Source of the DNA: an uncultured Ruminococcus sp.
GTDB lineage: Bacteria; Bacillota; Clostridia; Oscillospirales; Ruminococcaceae
Direction of reading: 5' to 3'
Assembly: GCA_900550695.1 (NCBI GenBank)
Contig: URTF01000063.1
Coordinates: 1-11,701, forward strand
Length of the DNA: 11,701 nucleotides
The number at the start of each line of letters is the position of its first letter. Position 1 is the stretch's first letter. Both the position numbers and the translations under genes were made by a program. The notes beneath the pieces are model-generated. The model saw nothing but the letters and a program-made list of their open reading frames with translations. It was not told where the DNA came from and searched no databases. Positions 5,951 to 11,701 of this stretch are shown piece by piece.

Positions 5951-6132
5951 TTTTTATTGTGAGGTATTTTGGAAAGAAAAATTTTTTCTTCAAATTAATA
6001 ATAAACTATTGCAGGAAACGGTCACTTTTTCGCTTTTCTGAACGGCATTGGTGACTGCGGAACGGGAGCTCCGTCCTCTACGGTGAGATATGGTGATATT
6101 AAATTTTGCAAAAACACGCCTGCGCAGTTTTA
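5951..6132. other. Intergenic region with a coding-like block
   Basis: Between the terminator and the LysR-family gene there is no full gene. Bases 5974-5991 form a weak A/T hairpin. Bases about 6019-6111 read on the minus strand as an open stretch ending in EDGAPVPQSPMPFRKAKK and a stop, with no good start codon or ribosome binding site. It may be a dispersed repeat or a gene remnant. No clear terminator for the LysR-family gene was found. Confidence 0.4.
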
Positions 6133-7059
6133 TCAATACAATTCTTTAAGGGAATCACGGACACGCTTTACCTCTTCGAGGAAGGCTTTATCGAGGTCGG
6201 TCTGCTTATAGTGCTTCGGCATAACGAGGAGGTCTTTGCCCCTTGAATGGTCGTCCGAGCAGCAGCGCTGGACAAGGCGGAAATGGTGGAGCTGGCTGTC
6301 GGTGAAAGGTGACACCCACATATACGAGCGTGGGACGTTATCGAGCAGGTCGAACTGACTTCCTCGGTCGTACACGAAGATACGGCTATGCTCAACGGCG
6401 TTGTTTTTTCTGAGATAGCTTGACGAGAGGTAGGGAACGGTGGTATCGCCCTGGACGATCTCGATATATCCGTCGAGGTCGGCGGAGCTGAATGTTTCCG
6501 ATCTTGCAAGCTCGTCCTTTTCGGCGAGGAGGGCAACATACGGAAAGTTCCATATTTCCTCATAGTAGAGGTCCTTATCTCGGAGAAGCGAGAGGAAAAA
6601 GTCCTCGTATTCCTCCTCGAAGCGGATAACGGCGTAGGAATACTCGCCGTCGGCGATGCCGTTAAGGGCACTGATAGCGTTCGTTTCACGGAAATTCATT
6701 GCGAGCTTTTCGCTGCGGTCGAGCGAATTTATGAAATTTGAAAAGGCGTGTGCGATATACGATGCTCTGGGGATAGCTATTTTAAAGGTCGTGAGCTCGG
6801 AGTCCTCGGGTTTAAGGATAGTTTCCATTTTTTCAAGCTGTGCGATGATAGTTTTGGCACACTCGAGGAAAGCCATACCCTTTTCGGTGGGTTCGACACC
6901 CTTTGAGATGCGCTTGAAAATGGGAGAACCGAATTCCGTTTCGACCTCCTTTATTGCTTTGCTGAGATTCGGCTGCCCCATAAAAAGGTTGGAGGCAGCT
7001 TTTGTGATAGAGCCCGTTTTTTCGACTTCTACCAGATATTTCAGGTGCATAAGATTCAT
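6133..7059 (-). CDS. LysR-family transcriptional regulator
   Basis: A 308-aa regulator of normal LysR length. The N-terminal winged helix-turn-helix is clear: LKYLVEVEKTGSITKAASNL at residues 6-25, then QPNLSKAIKEVETEFGSPIFKR, with the family-typical GSITKAA, QPxLSKAIKxxE and PTEKG. Residues about 90-300 form the effector-binding domain, which cannot be assigned to a ligand. I chose the ATG at 7059 (MNLMHLKYL). The open frame extends 23 codons upstream to a TTG, but that part is unlike a LysR N-terminus and overlaps the likely promoter. The ribosome binding site is weak (GGGGAATGAG about 10 bases away). LysR proteins often control a divergent neighbour; here the divergent gene is a phage terminase, so the true target may lie elsewhere or have been displaced. 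Confidence 0.9.
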   Translation of the reverse strand: MNLMHLKYLVEVEKTGSITKAASNLFMGQPNLSKAIKEVETEFGSPIFKRISKGVEPTEKGMAFLECAKTIIAQLEKMETILKPEDSELTTFKIAIPRASYIAHAFSNFINSLDRSEKLAMNFRETNAISALNGIADGEYSYAVIRFEEEYEDFFLSLLRDKDLYYEEIWNFPYVALLAEKDELARSETFSSADLDGYIEIVQGDTTVPYLSSSYLRKNNAVEHSRIFVYDRGSQFDLLDNVPRSYMWVSPFTDSQLHHFRLVQRCCSDDHSRGKDLLVMPKHYKQTDLDKAFLEEVKRVRDSLKELY

Positions 7060-7206
7060 ATTTTTACACTCATTCCCCAATATTTTTTCGGAAAGTGATA
7101 TTCCTTTTTCGTCCGCAGGTACACACAAATTATATATATCATATTATAGCATTTAGCAAGATAAAATTAATTAAGAATGTATAAATTAAATATTAACAAA
7201 TTGTAA

Positions 7207-7232
7207 TTCAGAGCGGTAAAAATTGCTCTGAA
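7207..7232. promoter_or_regulatory. Palindrome, possible operator
   Basis: TTCAGAGC (7207-7214) and GCTCTGAA (7225-7232) are perfect inverted copies around a 10-base AT-rich centre. No T-tract follows on either strand, so it is not a terminator. It lies upstream of both the LysR gene and the phage module and could be a regulator binding site. Confidence 0.35.
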
Positions 7233-7334
7233 AAGGGCGTATTTGGCTGTTTTTGTAGCATATAAACAAAAAAGCTGGTTTTCGAGGGTAAAAGTGGGGA
7301 CGATTCTTGTGCAAAGTGCAACAAAAAGATGTGA

Positions 7335-7364
7335 TTGTATGTTAGTATGGGTTTGTGGTATGCT
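7335..7364 (+). promoter_or_regulatory. Candidate promoter of the phage packaging genes
   Basis: TTGTAT (7335-7340) and TATGCT (7359-7364) are 18 bases apart, and TGG immediately before the -10 gives an extended -10. The first phage ATG is at 7391. The match is moderate. Confidence 0.35.
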
Positions 7365-7390
7365 GTAAGCACAGAGAGGGGGTGAGGAAA

Positions 7391-7849
7391 ATGAAGAAAA
7401 AGAAAGGCACGAAAAACTACCCGATATTCAGAAGTGCGGAGGAGGTCAATGCGAAGATAGAGAGATATTTTCGCTCGTGCAAGCCTGTGCAGGCGGTCGA
7501 TGATGAGTGTGCGCCGATGTTTGACAAGAACGGTGCGCCGGTTTACGCTGTGCAGGAAGTTCCGCTGACCGTTTCGGGGTTGGCAATCGCGCTTGGGTTC
7601 GGGTCGAGGGAGGAGCTTTTGTCCTATCGGGGCAAGCCTTTTGCGGAAAATGCGATACGTTCGGCTTTGCTTCGCATAGAAAATTATGCGGAGGAGAGGC
7701 TGTTCGACAAGGGGCAGTCTTCGGGGGCGAAGTATTTTCTCGAAGGGAATTTCAAGGCTTGGAGCGAGGACGGGGACGGCGAAAACGACACGATACGCCG
7801 TCTGGACGAGGTGCTTGAAACGCTCGACAAAACGATGAGGGGAGGTTAG
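7391..7849 (+). CDS. Phage terminase small subunit (DNA-packaging protein)
   Basis: A 152-aa protein that reads as a small terminase, the DNA-recognition part of the phage packaging motor. Features are an N-terminal basic tail (MKKKKGTKNYP), FRSAEEVNAKIERYFRSCK, then PLTVSGLAIALGFGSREELLSY, which is the helix-turn-helix typical of gp3-like/Terminase_5-type packaging proteins, followed by a helical FAENAIRSALLRIENYAEERLF and a KYFLEGNFKAWSED tail. I chose the ATG at 7391 over the longer frame from 7355 because GAGGGGGTGAGG (7376-7387) lies just upstream. It is immediately followed by the large subunit, which confirms the role by context. Confidence 0.85.
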   Translation: MKKKKGTKNYPIFRSAEEVNAKIERYFRSCKPVQAVDDECAPMFDKNGAPVYAVQEVPLTVSGLAIALGFGSREELLSYRGKPFAENAIRSALLRIENYAEERLFDKGQSSGAKYFLEGNFKAWSEDGDGENDTIRRLDEVLETLDKTMRGG

Positions 7850-7853
7850 CGTT

Positions 7854-9074
7854 ATTTTTACGGAAAAGCAGCGTTATGTATGGAAACACACGGTTGGCGA
7901 ATTTCACCGCTGGAACATTTCATACGGGGCGACGAGATCGGGAAAGACGTATCTTGACTACTACCGCATACCGTATCGTATACGCCGTGCGCCCGAGGGG
8001 CTGATACTTCTTATAGGCAACACGCAGGGTACGCTTGAACGAAACATTATTGAGCCGATGCGGAATATCTGGGGCAGCAGCTTAGTCGGGAATTTATCCG
8101 CTTCGGGGAAGATAACCTTATTCGGGCGTGAATGTTATGCGATAGGTGCTGACAAGGTGGGGCAGGTATCGAAGCTCCAGGGTGCAGGTGCGGCTTACTG
8201 CTACGGTGACGAGATAACGACATGGGCAGAACCCGTATTCCAGATGCTGAAATCCCGTTTGGACAAGCCTGACGCCTGCTTTGACGGAACGTGCAATCCC
8301 GATTCGCCGTCGCACTGGTTCCACAGATTTCTGGAGAGTGATGCTGACATTTTCAGTATGCGCTTCACCATTGACGACAACAAATTTCTGACGGAAAGCT
8401 TTGTGGAAAATCTAAAGCGTGAATACTCGGGGACGGTTTACTACGATCGGTTTATTCTTGGTTTATGGCGTGCTTCGCAGGGAGTCATATACCGCAGCTT
8501 TGCGGATTCGCCCGAGAGGTTCATCATCGATGAAGAGCCGAGCGACATTATGTACTGCGTGGCAGGACTTGATTTCGGGGGAAACGGGTCGGCTCATGCG
8601 CTCAATCTGACGGGGATAACGAAAGGTTTGGGGAAGGTCGTGACGCTTGGTGAATGGTACTCGAAGTCGGAGCTTACTCCGAGTGAGCTTGAAAAGTGTG
8701 TATGTGATTTTCTTGAAAAGGCTTTGCAAAAGTATCGGATAACGGAGCTTTTCTGCGACAGTGCGGAGCAGGTTCTTATCCGAGGAATTGCGAGGGAATG
8801 TGCGCACAGGCATCTGCCGATAGCGGTGCGGAATGCAAAAAAGGGCAGGATAACCGATCGTATACGTTTTTACTGCGGACTCATGGGGACGGGAAGATAC
8901 GCTGTGATGCGCTCCTGCGTTCACACGATCGAGGCTTTTTACGAGGCGGTATGGTCGGAGGAGGGGAGCGGCATCCGTCTTGACAACGGGAGCGTCAACA
9001 TTGACAGTCTTGATGCGCAGGAATACTCGACGGAGGCGCTTATGAAAAGTATTATTGACAATGGGGGGATTTGA
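7854..9074 (+). CDS. Phage terminase large subunit, probable ATT start
   Basis: A 406-aa two-domain packaging motor. The N-terminal ATPase has Walker A GATRSGKT at residues 25-32, Walker B YCYGDE with D119/E120 and a GTCNP coupling-type motif near 147. The C-terminal RNase H-like nuclease supplies acidic residues D240 (LDFGG), D302 (LFCDS) and D335 (ITDRI). The frame is open from 7839, but there is no ATG, GTG or TTG before the Walker A; the first ATG, at 8058, would remove it. ATT at 7854 has GGGGAGG (7839-7845) at ideal spacing and comes 4 bases after the small-subunit stop, so ATT initiation is the best reading. The length fits PBSX/SPP1-type terminases. The stop overlaps the portal ATG. 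Confidence 0.88.
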   Translation: MFTEKQRYVWKHTVGEFHRWNISYGATRSGKTYLDYYRIPYRIRRAPEGLILLIGNTQGTLERNIIEPMRNIWGSSLVGNLSASGKITLFGRECYAIGADKVGQVSKLQGAGAAYCYGDEITTWAEPVFQMLKSRLDKPDACFDGTCNPDSPSHWFHRFLESDADIFSMRFTIDDNKFLTESFVENLKREYSGTVYYDRFILGLWRASQGVIYRSFADSPERFIIDEEPSDIMYCVAGLDFGGNGSAHALNLTGITKGLGKVVTLGEWYSKSELTPSELEKCVCDFLEKALQKYRITELFCDSAEQVLIRGIARECAHRHLPIAVRNAKKGRITDRIRFYCGLMGTGRYAVMRSCVHTIEAFYEAVWSEEGSGIRLDNGSVNIDSLDAQEYSTEALMKSIIDNGGI

Positions 9075-10471
9075 TGAATGTATCGGAAGATGTGAGCAGG
9101 GTCTTTCACAAGGGTGGAAATGCGGAGCTTCGGCGTTACTATGCTTCGGCGGAGAGCTGGCGGCGCATTTACAGCGGTGAGCCTGAATGGAAGACTGTGA
9201 AAAAGTCTGGTCTATACCGAGGCGGCACAAGGCGAATGAATATGCTCGGGACGGCAAAGGTGCTTTGCGACCGTTTTGCATCGGGGGTAATGGCGGAGAA
9301 GCCGAGCCTTGTTTTTACTGATGAAAAAGTCGGCGGTTATGTTGAAAAGGTGCTTGATGAGAGCGGCTTCTGGGCGAAGCTTACGGAGTGTCTGCCTTAT
9401 GCATTTGCGATGGGAGGCTGTGTATTCCGACCGTACATAAATTCGGGGAAGATAGGCATTGACGTTGTTATCGGCGGCAGCTTCGTTCCGCTCGAATGGG
9501 ACGGGAACGGTATTGCGGCGGCTTGCTTCCGCAGTTCGCCGGTGAAAAACGGTTCACGCTACACCTTGCTTGAAAAGCGTGGAAATGAGGGCGGTGTGGC
9601 AGTTTCGGAACACAGACTTTTCTGTGCAAAGGACGGGTCGGCATACGAAGCTTCGGCGGAATGTTCGCTTTCTGAGGTTTATCCCGAGCTTAAAGCAAGG
9701 GTGAAATATGACGGCGTTGAGGGGAATTTATTCTCGGTATTCAAGGTATTCGGGGCGAACAATCTTTATCCCGAAATTCCGCTCGGCATATCCGTATTTG
9801 CAAATGCTTCGGACACGCTTAGGGCGCTTGATGTGGCTTTTGACAGCTTTGCGAGGGAGTTCATTCTCGGCAAGAAGAGGATAATCGTACCGAGCAGCTG
9901 TGTTCAGACGGTGGTTGACATTGCTACGGGCGAACAGCGGCAGTATTTTGACGCTGATGATGAGGCTTATGTTGCGCTCAAATGCGATGAGGAGAGCGAG
10001 CTGAAGATCACCGACAACACGGTGGAGCTTCGTGTGGACGAGCATATCAAGGCGATAAATGCGCTGTTGAACATACTCTGTTTTCAGACGGGTTTATCGT
10101 CGGGGACGTTCTCCTTTGATGCGAACGAGGGTGTAAAGACTGCTACGGAGATAATCTCCCGTGACAGCAGGACGGCTGAAACGATCCGTGTTCAGCAGGG
10201 TGCGCTCGGCGGTGCGATAGCGGAGCTTGTGCGTGAAGTTGCGGAGCTTGGGGTATATCTTGGGGAGCTTGACAGAGCCGGCACGGCGGTTCGGGTGCTT
10301 TGGCAGGACGGCATTATTACGGACGAGAACACGCTCATCGAGAACAGTGTGAAGCTTGTGCAGAGCGGCTTGAAGTCGAGGGTAACGGCGATAATGGAAT
10401 TGCAGAGATGCAGCTACGAGGACGCTGTGAAAGAGTACGGGCGCATCATAAAAGAAGAAAGGGGCAATTAA
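9074..10471 (+). CDS. Phage portal protein, SPP1 gp6-like
   Basis: A 465-aa portal protein, which forms the dodecameric ring at the capsid vertex through which DNA is packaged. Recognition rests on the overall layout of the SPP1 Gp6/A118-like portal family: an N-terminal YYASAESWRRIYSGEPEW segment, RRMNMLGTAKVLCDRFASGVMAEKP (basic helix region), the central beta-rich region, and the C-terminal NALLNILCFQTGLSSGTFSFD, GVKTATEIISRDSRTAETI and QDGIITDENT segments. The start is the ATG at 9074, which shares a base with the terminase TGA, with GGGGGG at 9063-9068 as ribosome binding site. Length is normal for the family. Position after the terminase is canonical. Confidence 0.9.
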   Translation: MNVSEDVSRVFHKGGNAELRRYYASAESWRRIYSGEPEWKTVKKSGLYRGGTRRMNMLGTAKVLCDRFASGVMAEKPSLVFTDEKVGGYVEKVLDESGFWAKLTECLPYAFAMGGCVFRPYINSGKIGIDVVIGGSFVPLEWDGNGIAAACFRSSPVKNGSRYTLLEKRGNEGGVAVSEHRLFCAKDGSAYEASAECSLSEVYPELKARVKYDGVEGNLFSVFKVFGANNLYPEIPLGISVFANASDTLRALDVAFDSFAREFILGKKRIIVPSSCVQTVVDIATGEQRQYFDADDEAYVALKCDEESELKITDNTVELRVDEHIKAINALLNILCFQTGLSSGTFSFDANEGVKTATEIISRDSRTAETIRVQQGALGGAIAELVREVAELGVYLGELDRAGTAVRVLWQDGIITDENTLIENSVKLVQSGLKSRVTAIMELQRCSYEDAVKEYGRIIKEERGN

Positions 10472-10473
10472 AA

Positions 10474-10851
10474 ATGGAAGAAAATATTCTTGAAAATGCT
10501 GTGGAGGAAGTTCCCGAAAGTGCGGAGGAAAATGCAGCTTCGGGTGATGAAGAAGCTTCGGCTGAACCTGTTCCGAGCGAGCGTGAGCAGGCGTTGGAGG
10601 ACAAGCTTTTCTGCATACAGAGCGGCGTTCCCGAGGAGAACTGCGATGTTGTTATTGCGGCGGCTTCGGCTATGGGAAAGTCGGACAGAAAGGCGGCGAT
10701 CACAGAGGTTCTGGAGAAGTTCCCGTTCTTCAAGCCAGTGCGTGAGGAGCGCAGCGGCATTACCACAGGGGTACACATTGAGGGTGTACAGAGTTCGGTG
10801 CTTTCGGGTGTGGAAGAGGCGTTTTTTGCGGCTAATCCCGATTGCAGATAA
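10474..10851 (+). CDS. Small acidic phage protein, possible scaffold
   Basis: A 125-aa protein starting two bases after the portal stop, with AAAGGGGC at 10458-10465 as ribosome binding site. The first 45 residues are strongly acidic and low-complexity (ENAVEEVPESAEENAASGDE). The rest is a helical segment (EREQALEDKLFCIQSGVP, AAITEVLEKFPFFKP) like those of hypothetical proteins between portal and capsid genes in clostridial phages. Position and composition suggest a scaffolding or capsid-assembly factor, but no family signature proves it, and it is short for a scaffold. No capsid gene follows. Confidence 0.6.
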   Translation: MEENILENAVEEVPESAEENAASGDEEASAEPVPSEREQALEDKLFCIQSGVPEENCDVVIAAASAMGKSDRKAAITEVLEKFPFFKPVREERSGITTGVHIEGVQSSVLSGVEEAFFAANPDCR

Positions 10852-11052
10852 GGATATAAACAAACATTATTTTTTATTGATTTGATAGACGGAAATCTTC
10901 TTATAAGCCCGCGCAAGTGTTTATAAAACCTTGTGAAAATGGCTTAAAATCAAGGTTTTCTGCATATCGTCATTTATCTTGCCATATCTCCGTATAAGAT
11001 GATTTTGTAAGACCGGGCACCATTTTGGCACCACAAATTATAGGAGGACGAC
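10852..11052. other. Junction region between phage module and second element
   Basis: This 201-base stretch has no gene. It contains a 9-bp inverted repeat (10925-10959) and a direct repeat GGCACC at 11016-11021 and 11027-11032. Composition is AT-rich up to about 11000. The phage reading ends at 10851 and unrelated coding style begins at 11053, so one end of the second element should lie here. The exact boundary cannot be fixed without an uninterrupted relative. Confidence 0.45.
10925..10959. repeat. Inverted repeat, possible recombinase or attachment site
   Basis: AAAACCTTG (10925-10933) and CAAGGTTTT (10951-10959) are perfect inverted copies around 17 bases. Only TTTT belonging to the arm itself is present on the right, so a terminator is possible but weak. 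Its position at the phage/conjugative-element junction makes an attachment or recombinase-arm site an alternative. Confidence 0.35.
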
Positions 11053-11415
11053 ATGAAAAACGTACTTTTAGACAAGGGTATTATACTCCCGTCCGGCGAA
11101 ATCAGCAAGGATAAGGTAAACCTTGTAACCGGAGCAATCACGCAGCCATTCGCAGAAATGGTATGGGTAACGACAGGCGGCGACATGGAAACAATCAACC
11201 GCCTTACCAACGTACTTGTAACCATGAACAACCCCACCGACCGGGGCAAGCTGTTCAAAATCATCAAACTGCTTTATGGGCTAATGGGCTTGCCTTTTTC
11301 AGAGGAAGCCGAGCCTATGGACGCAGACCCCGACGTTTTGGAATACTTCATCTTTTCTTTCATGGCAGACTTTGGAGAAGTCATGCAAGAACTGATAGCA
11401 GAAGAAATGAAATAG
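11053..11415 (+). CDS. Hypothetical protein of a conjugative-type element
   Basis: I do not recognise a named domain in this 120-aa protein. It has a strong ribosome binding site (AGGAGG at 11042-11047) and a plausible soluble fold: MKNVLLDKGIILPSGEISKD, a hydrophobic LFKIIKLLYGLMGLPF helix (about 74-89), and an acidic C-terminal helix (FGEVMQELIAEEMK). There is no signal peptide. Codon choice is richer in C-ending codons (AAC, ACC, CCC) than the genes to the left, which supports separate origin. It lies just upstream of a replication-initiator-like gene, so it probably belongs to the same integrative element; a role in maintenance or regulation is only a guess. Confidence 0.7.
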   Translation: MKNVLLDKGIILPSGEISKDKVNLVTGAITQPFAEMVWVTTGGDMETINRLTNVLVTMNNPTDRGKLFKIIKLLYGLMGLPFSEEAEPMDADPDVLEYFIFSFMADFGEVMQELIAEEMK

Positions 11416-11425
11416 CGACCCGCAC

Positions 11426-11475
11426 AGCGGCGTTTCTCACTCTCTCACTGGGAGAACAGGAACGCCGCTATTTTT
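11426..11475 (+). terminator. Intrinsic terminator after the 120-aa gene
   Basis: AGCGGCGTT (11426-11434) pairs with AACGCCGCT (11461-11469), and an inner TTCTC/GAGAA stem can extend it. ATTTTT follows at 11470-11475. It begins about 10 bases after the stop codon. Confidence 0.8.
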
Positions 11476-11485
11476 ATGCCCTCAT

Positions 11486-11597
11486 GTTACGCAGTAGGGG
11501 CAAAAAAAGCCTTGATTTATCGGGCTTACAGAACGCAAAACAGAGGAAGCAAGGAAAAGATACCTTACCCCTCAAAATCCGCGTTCTACTGCGTAAC
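11486..11597. repeat. 12-bp inverted repeat flanking 88 bases
   Basis: GTTACGCAGTAG (11486-11497) and CTACTGCGTAAC (11586-11597) are perfect inverted copies. Between them is non-coding sequence with a short AAGCC/GGCTT stem. The right copy lies 28 bases before the initiator-like ATG. It may be a protein-binding pair for replication, transfer or regulation of the element. Confidence 0.6.
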
Positions 11598-11625
11598 AAA
11601 TCTAAAGCAAAGGAGTGATGAAGCT

Positions 11626-11701
11626 ATGGCAGTTTTCCGTGTGGAACGCAACACAGGCTACACCGTAATGAGCAACCACCACTTACGCAATAAGGAGCTT
11701 T
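11626..11701 (+). CDS. Replication-initiator-like helix-turn-helix protein, N-terminal part
   Basis: Only 25 codons are inside the window, starting with ATG at 11626 after AAGGAG (11610-11615). The visible start MAVFRVERNTGYTVMSNHHL is highly characteristic of helix-turn-helix (DUF6017/RepA N-terminal-like) proteins carried by clostridial integrative conjugative and mobilizable elements, where they precede a DnaC-like ATPase and mobilization genes. The expected winged helix-turn-helix would follow beyond the window edge. A role in replication initiation of the excised element is the usual annotation, not experimentally fixed. Another ATG at 11618 is in a different frame and gives no recognisable protein. 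Confidence 0.8.
   Translation, partial: MAVFRVERNTGYTVMSNHHLRNKEL

Larger units (their letters stand above)
7060..7390. other. Intergenic region between LysR gene and phage module
   Basis: An AT-rich 331-base stretch without a gene. It holds possible minus-strand -10 boxes for the LysR gene (TATAAT at 7148-7143 and 7134-7129, the latter with TTGCTA at 7159-7154, 19 bases apart). It also holds a 26-base palindrome (7207-7232), a weak hairpin (7246-7275), a GTGCAA direct repeat near 7309-7320, and a candidate plus-strand promoter. No integrase, repressor or attachment site was seen. Confidence 0.5.

Noticed and set aside
6168..6689. 173-aa open frame on the minus strand
   Set aside because: It lies inside the LysR gene in another frame and is serine/threonine/arginine-rich noise.
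8463..9281. 272-aa open frame on the minus strand
   Set aside because: It is a shadow of the large terminase and portal genes, with no ribosome binding site or recognisable motif.
10979..10998. TTGCCA/TATAAG promoter upstream of the 120-aa gene
   Set aside because: The boxes are only 8 bases apart, so they cannot work as a pair.
11163..11618. 151-aa open frame on the plus strand running past the 120-aa gene
   Set aside because: Two thirds overlap the better-supported 120-aa gene in another frame, it passes through the terminator hairpin, it has no ribosome binding site, and its composition (His/Arg/Gln-rich) is that of a frame shadow.

Overview
The window looks like a chromosomal segment of a spore-forming, gut-type Firmicute, most likely Clostridia (Oscillospiraceae/Ruminococcus-like). 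The evidence is a sporulation gene (spoVAD), strong AGGAGG-type ribosome binding sites, TTGAAA/TTGACA–TATAAT promoters, a lipobox lipoprotein and the style of the mobile elements. The genus is an inference; no rRNA or other marker gene is present.

Bases 1–5950 hold ordinary chromosomal genes. First is spoVAD with a sigma-G-like promoter, then a two-gene unit (an MmcQ/YjbR-family protein and an unrecognised 123-aa protein) that starts at a strong sigma-A promoter inside the spoVAD stop codon. Next come a convergent secreted or membrane-anchored C39-like cysteine peptidase, a coiled-coil protein with four 14-residue repeats, a lipoprotein and a patatin-like lipid hydrolase. A palindromic 118-bp MITE-like element follows and supplies the -10 box of a 55-aa gene. 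That gene converges on a five-span membrane protein, and the only terminator for the small gene lies beyond the membrane-protein gene.

Bases 5951–7390 hold a LysR-family regulator on the minus strand, flanked by an unexplained coding-like block downstream and an AT-rich intergenic region with a 26-bp palindrome upstream.

Bases 7391–10851 are a compact phage head-packaging module: small terminase, large terminase, SPP1-like portal and a small acidic protein that may be a scaffold. The genes are tightly coupled. The large terminase has no ATG/GTG/TTG codon upstream of its Walker A motif and appears to start at ATT. No capsid, tail, lysis, integrase or repressor gene is visible.

Bases about 10860–11701 belong to a second element. 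After about 200 bases with short repeats there is a 120-aa gene with different codon choice, a strong terminator, a 12-bp inverted repeat, and the first 25 codons of a helix-turn-helix replication-initiator-like protein of the type carried by clostridial integrative conjugative elements. The phage module is therefore probably a remnant interrupted or truncated by a conjugative element. I saw no tRNA, rRNA or CRISPR array.
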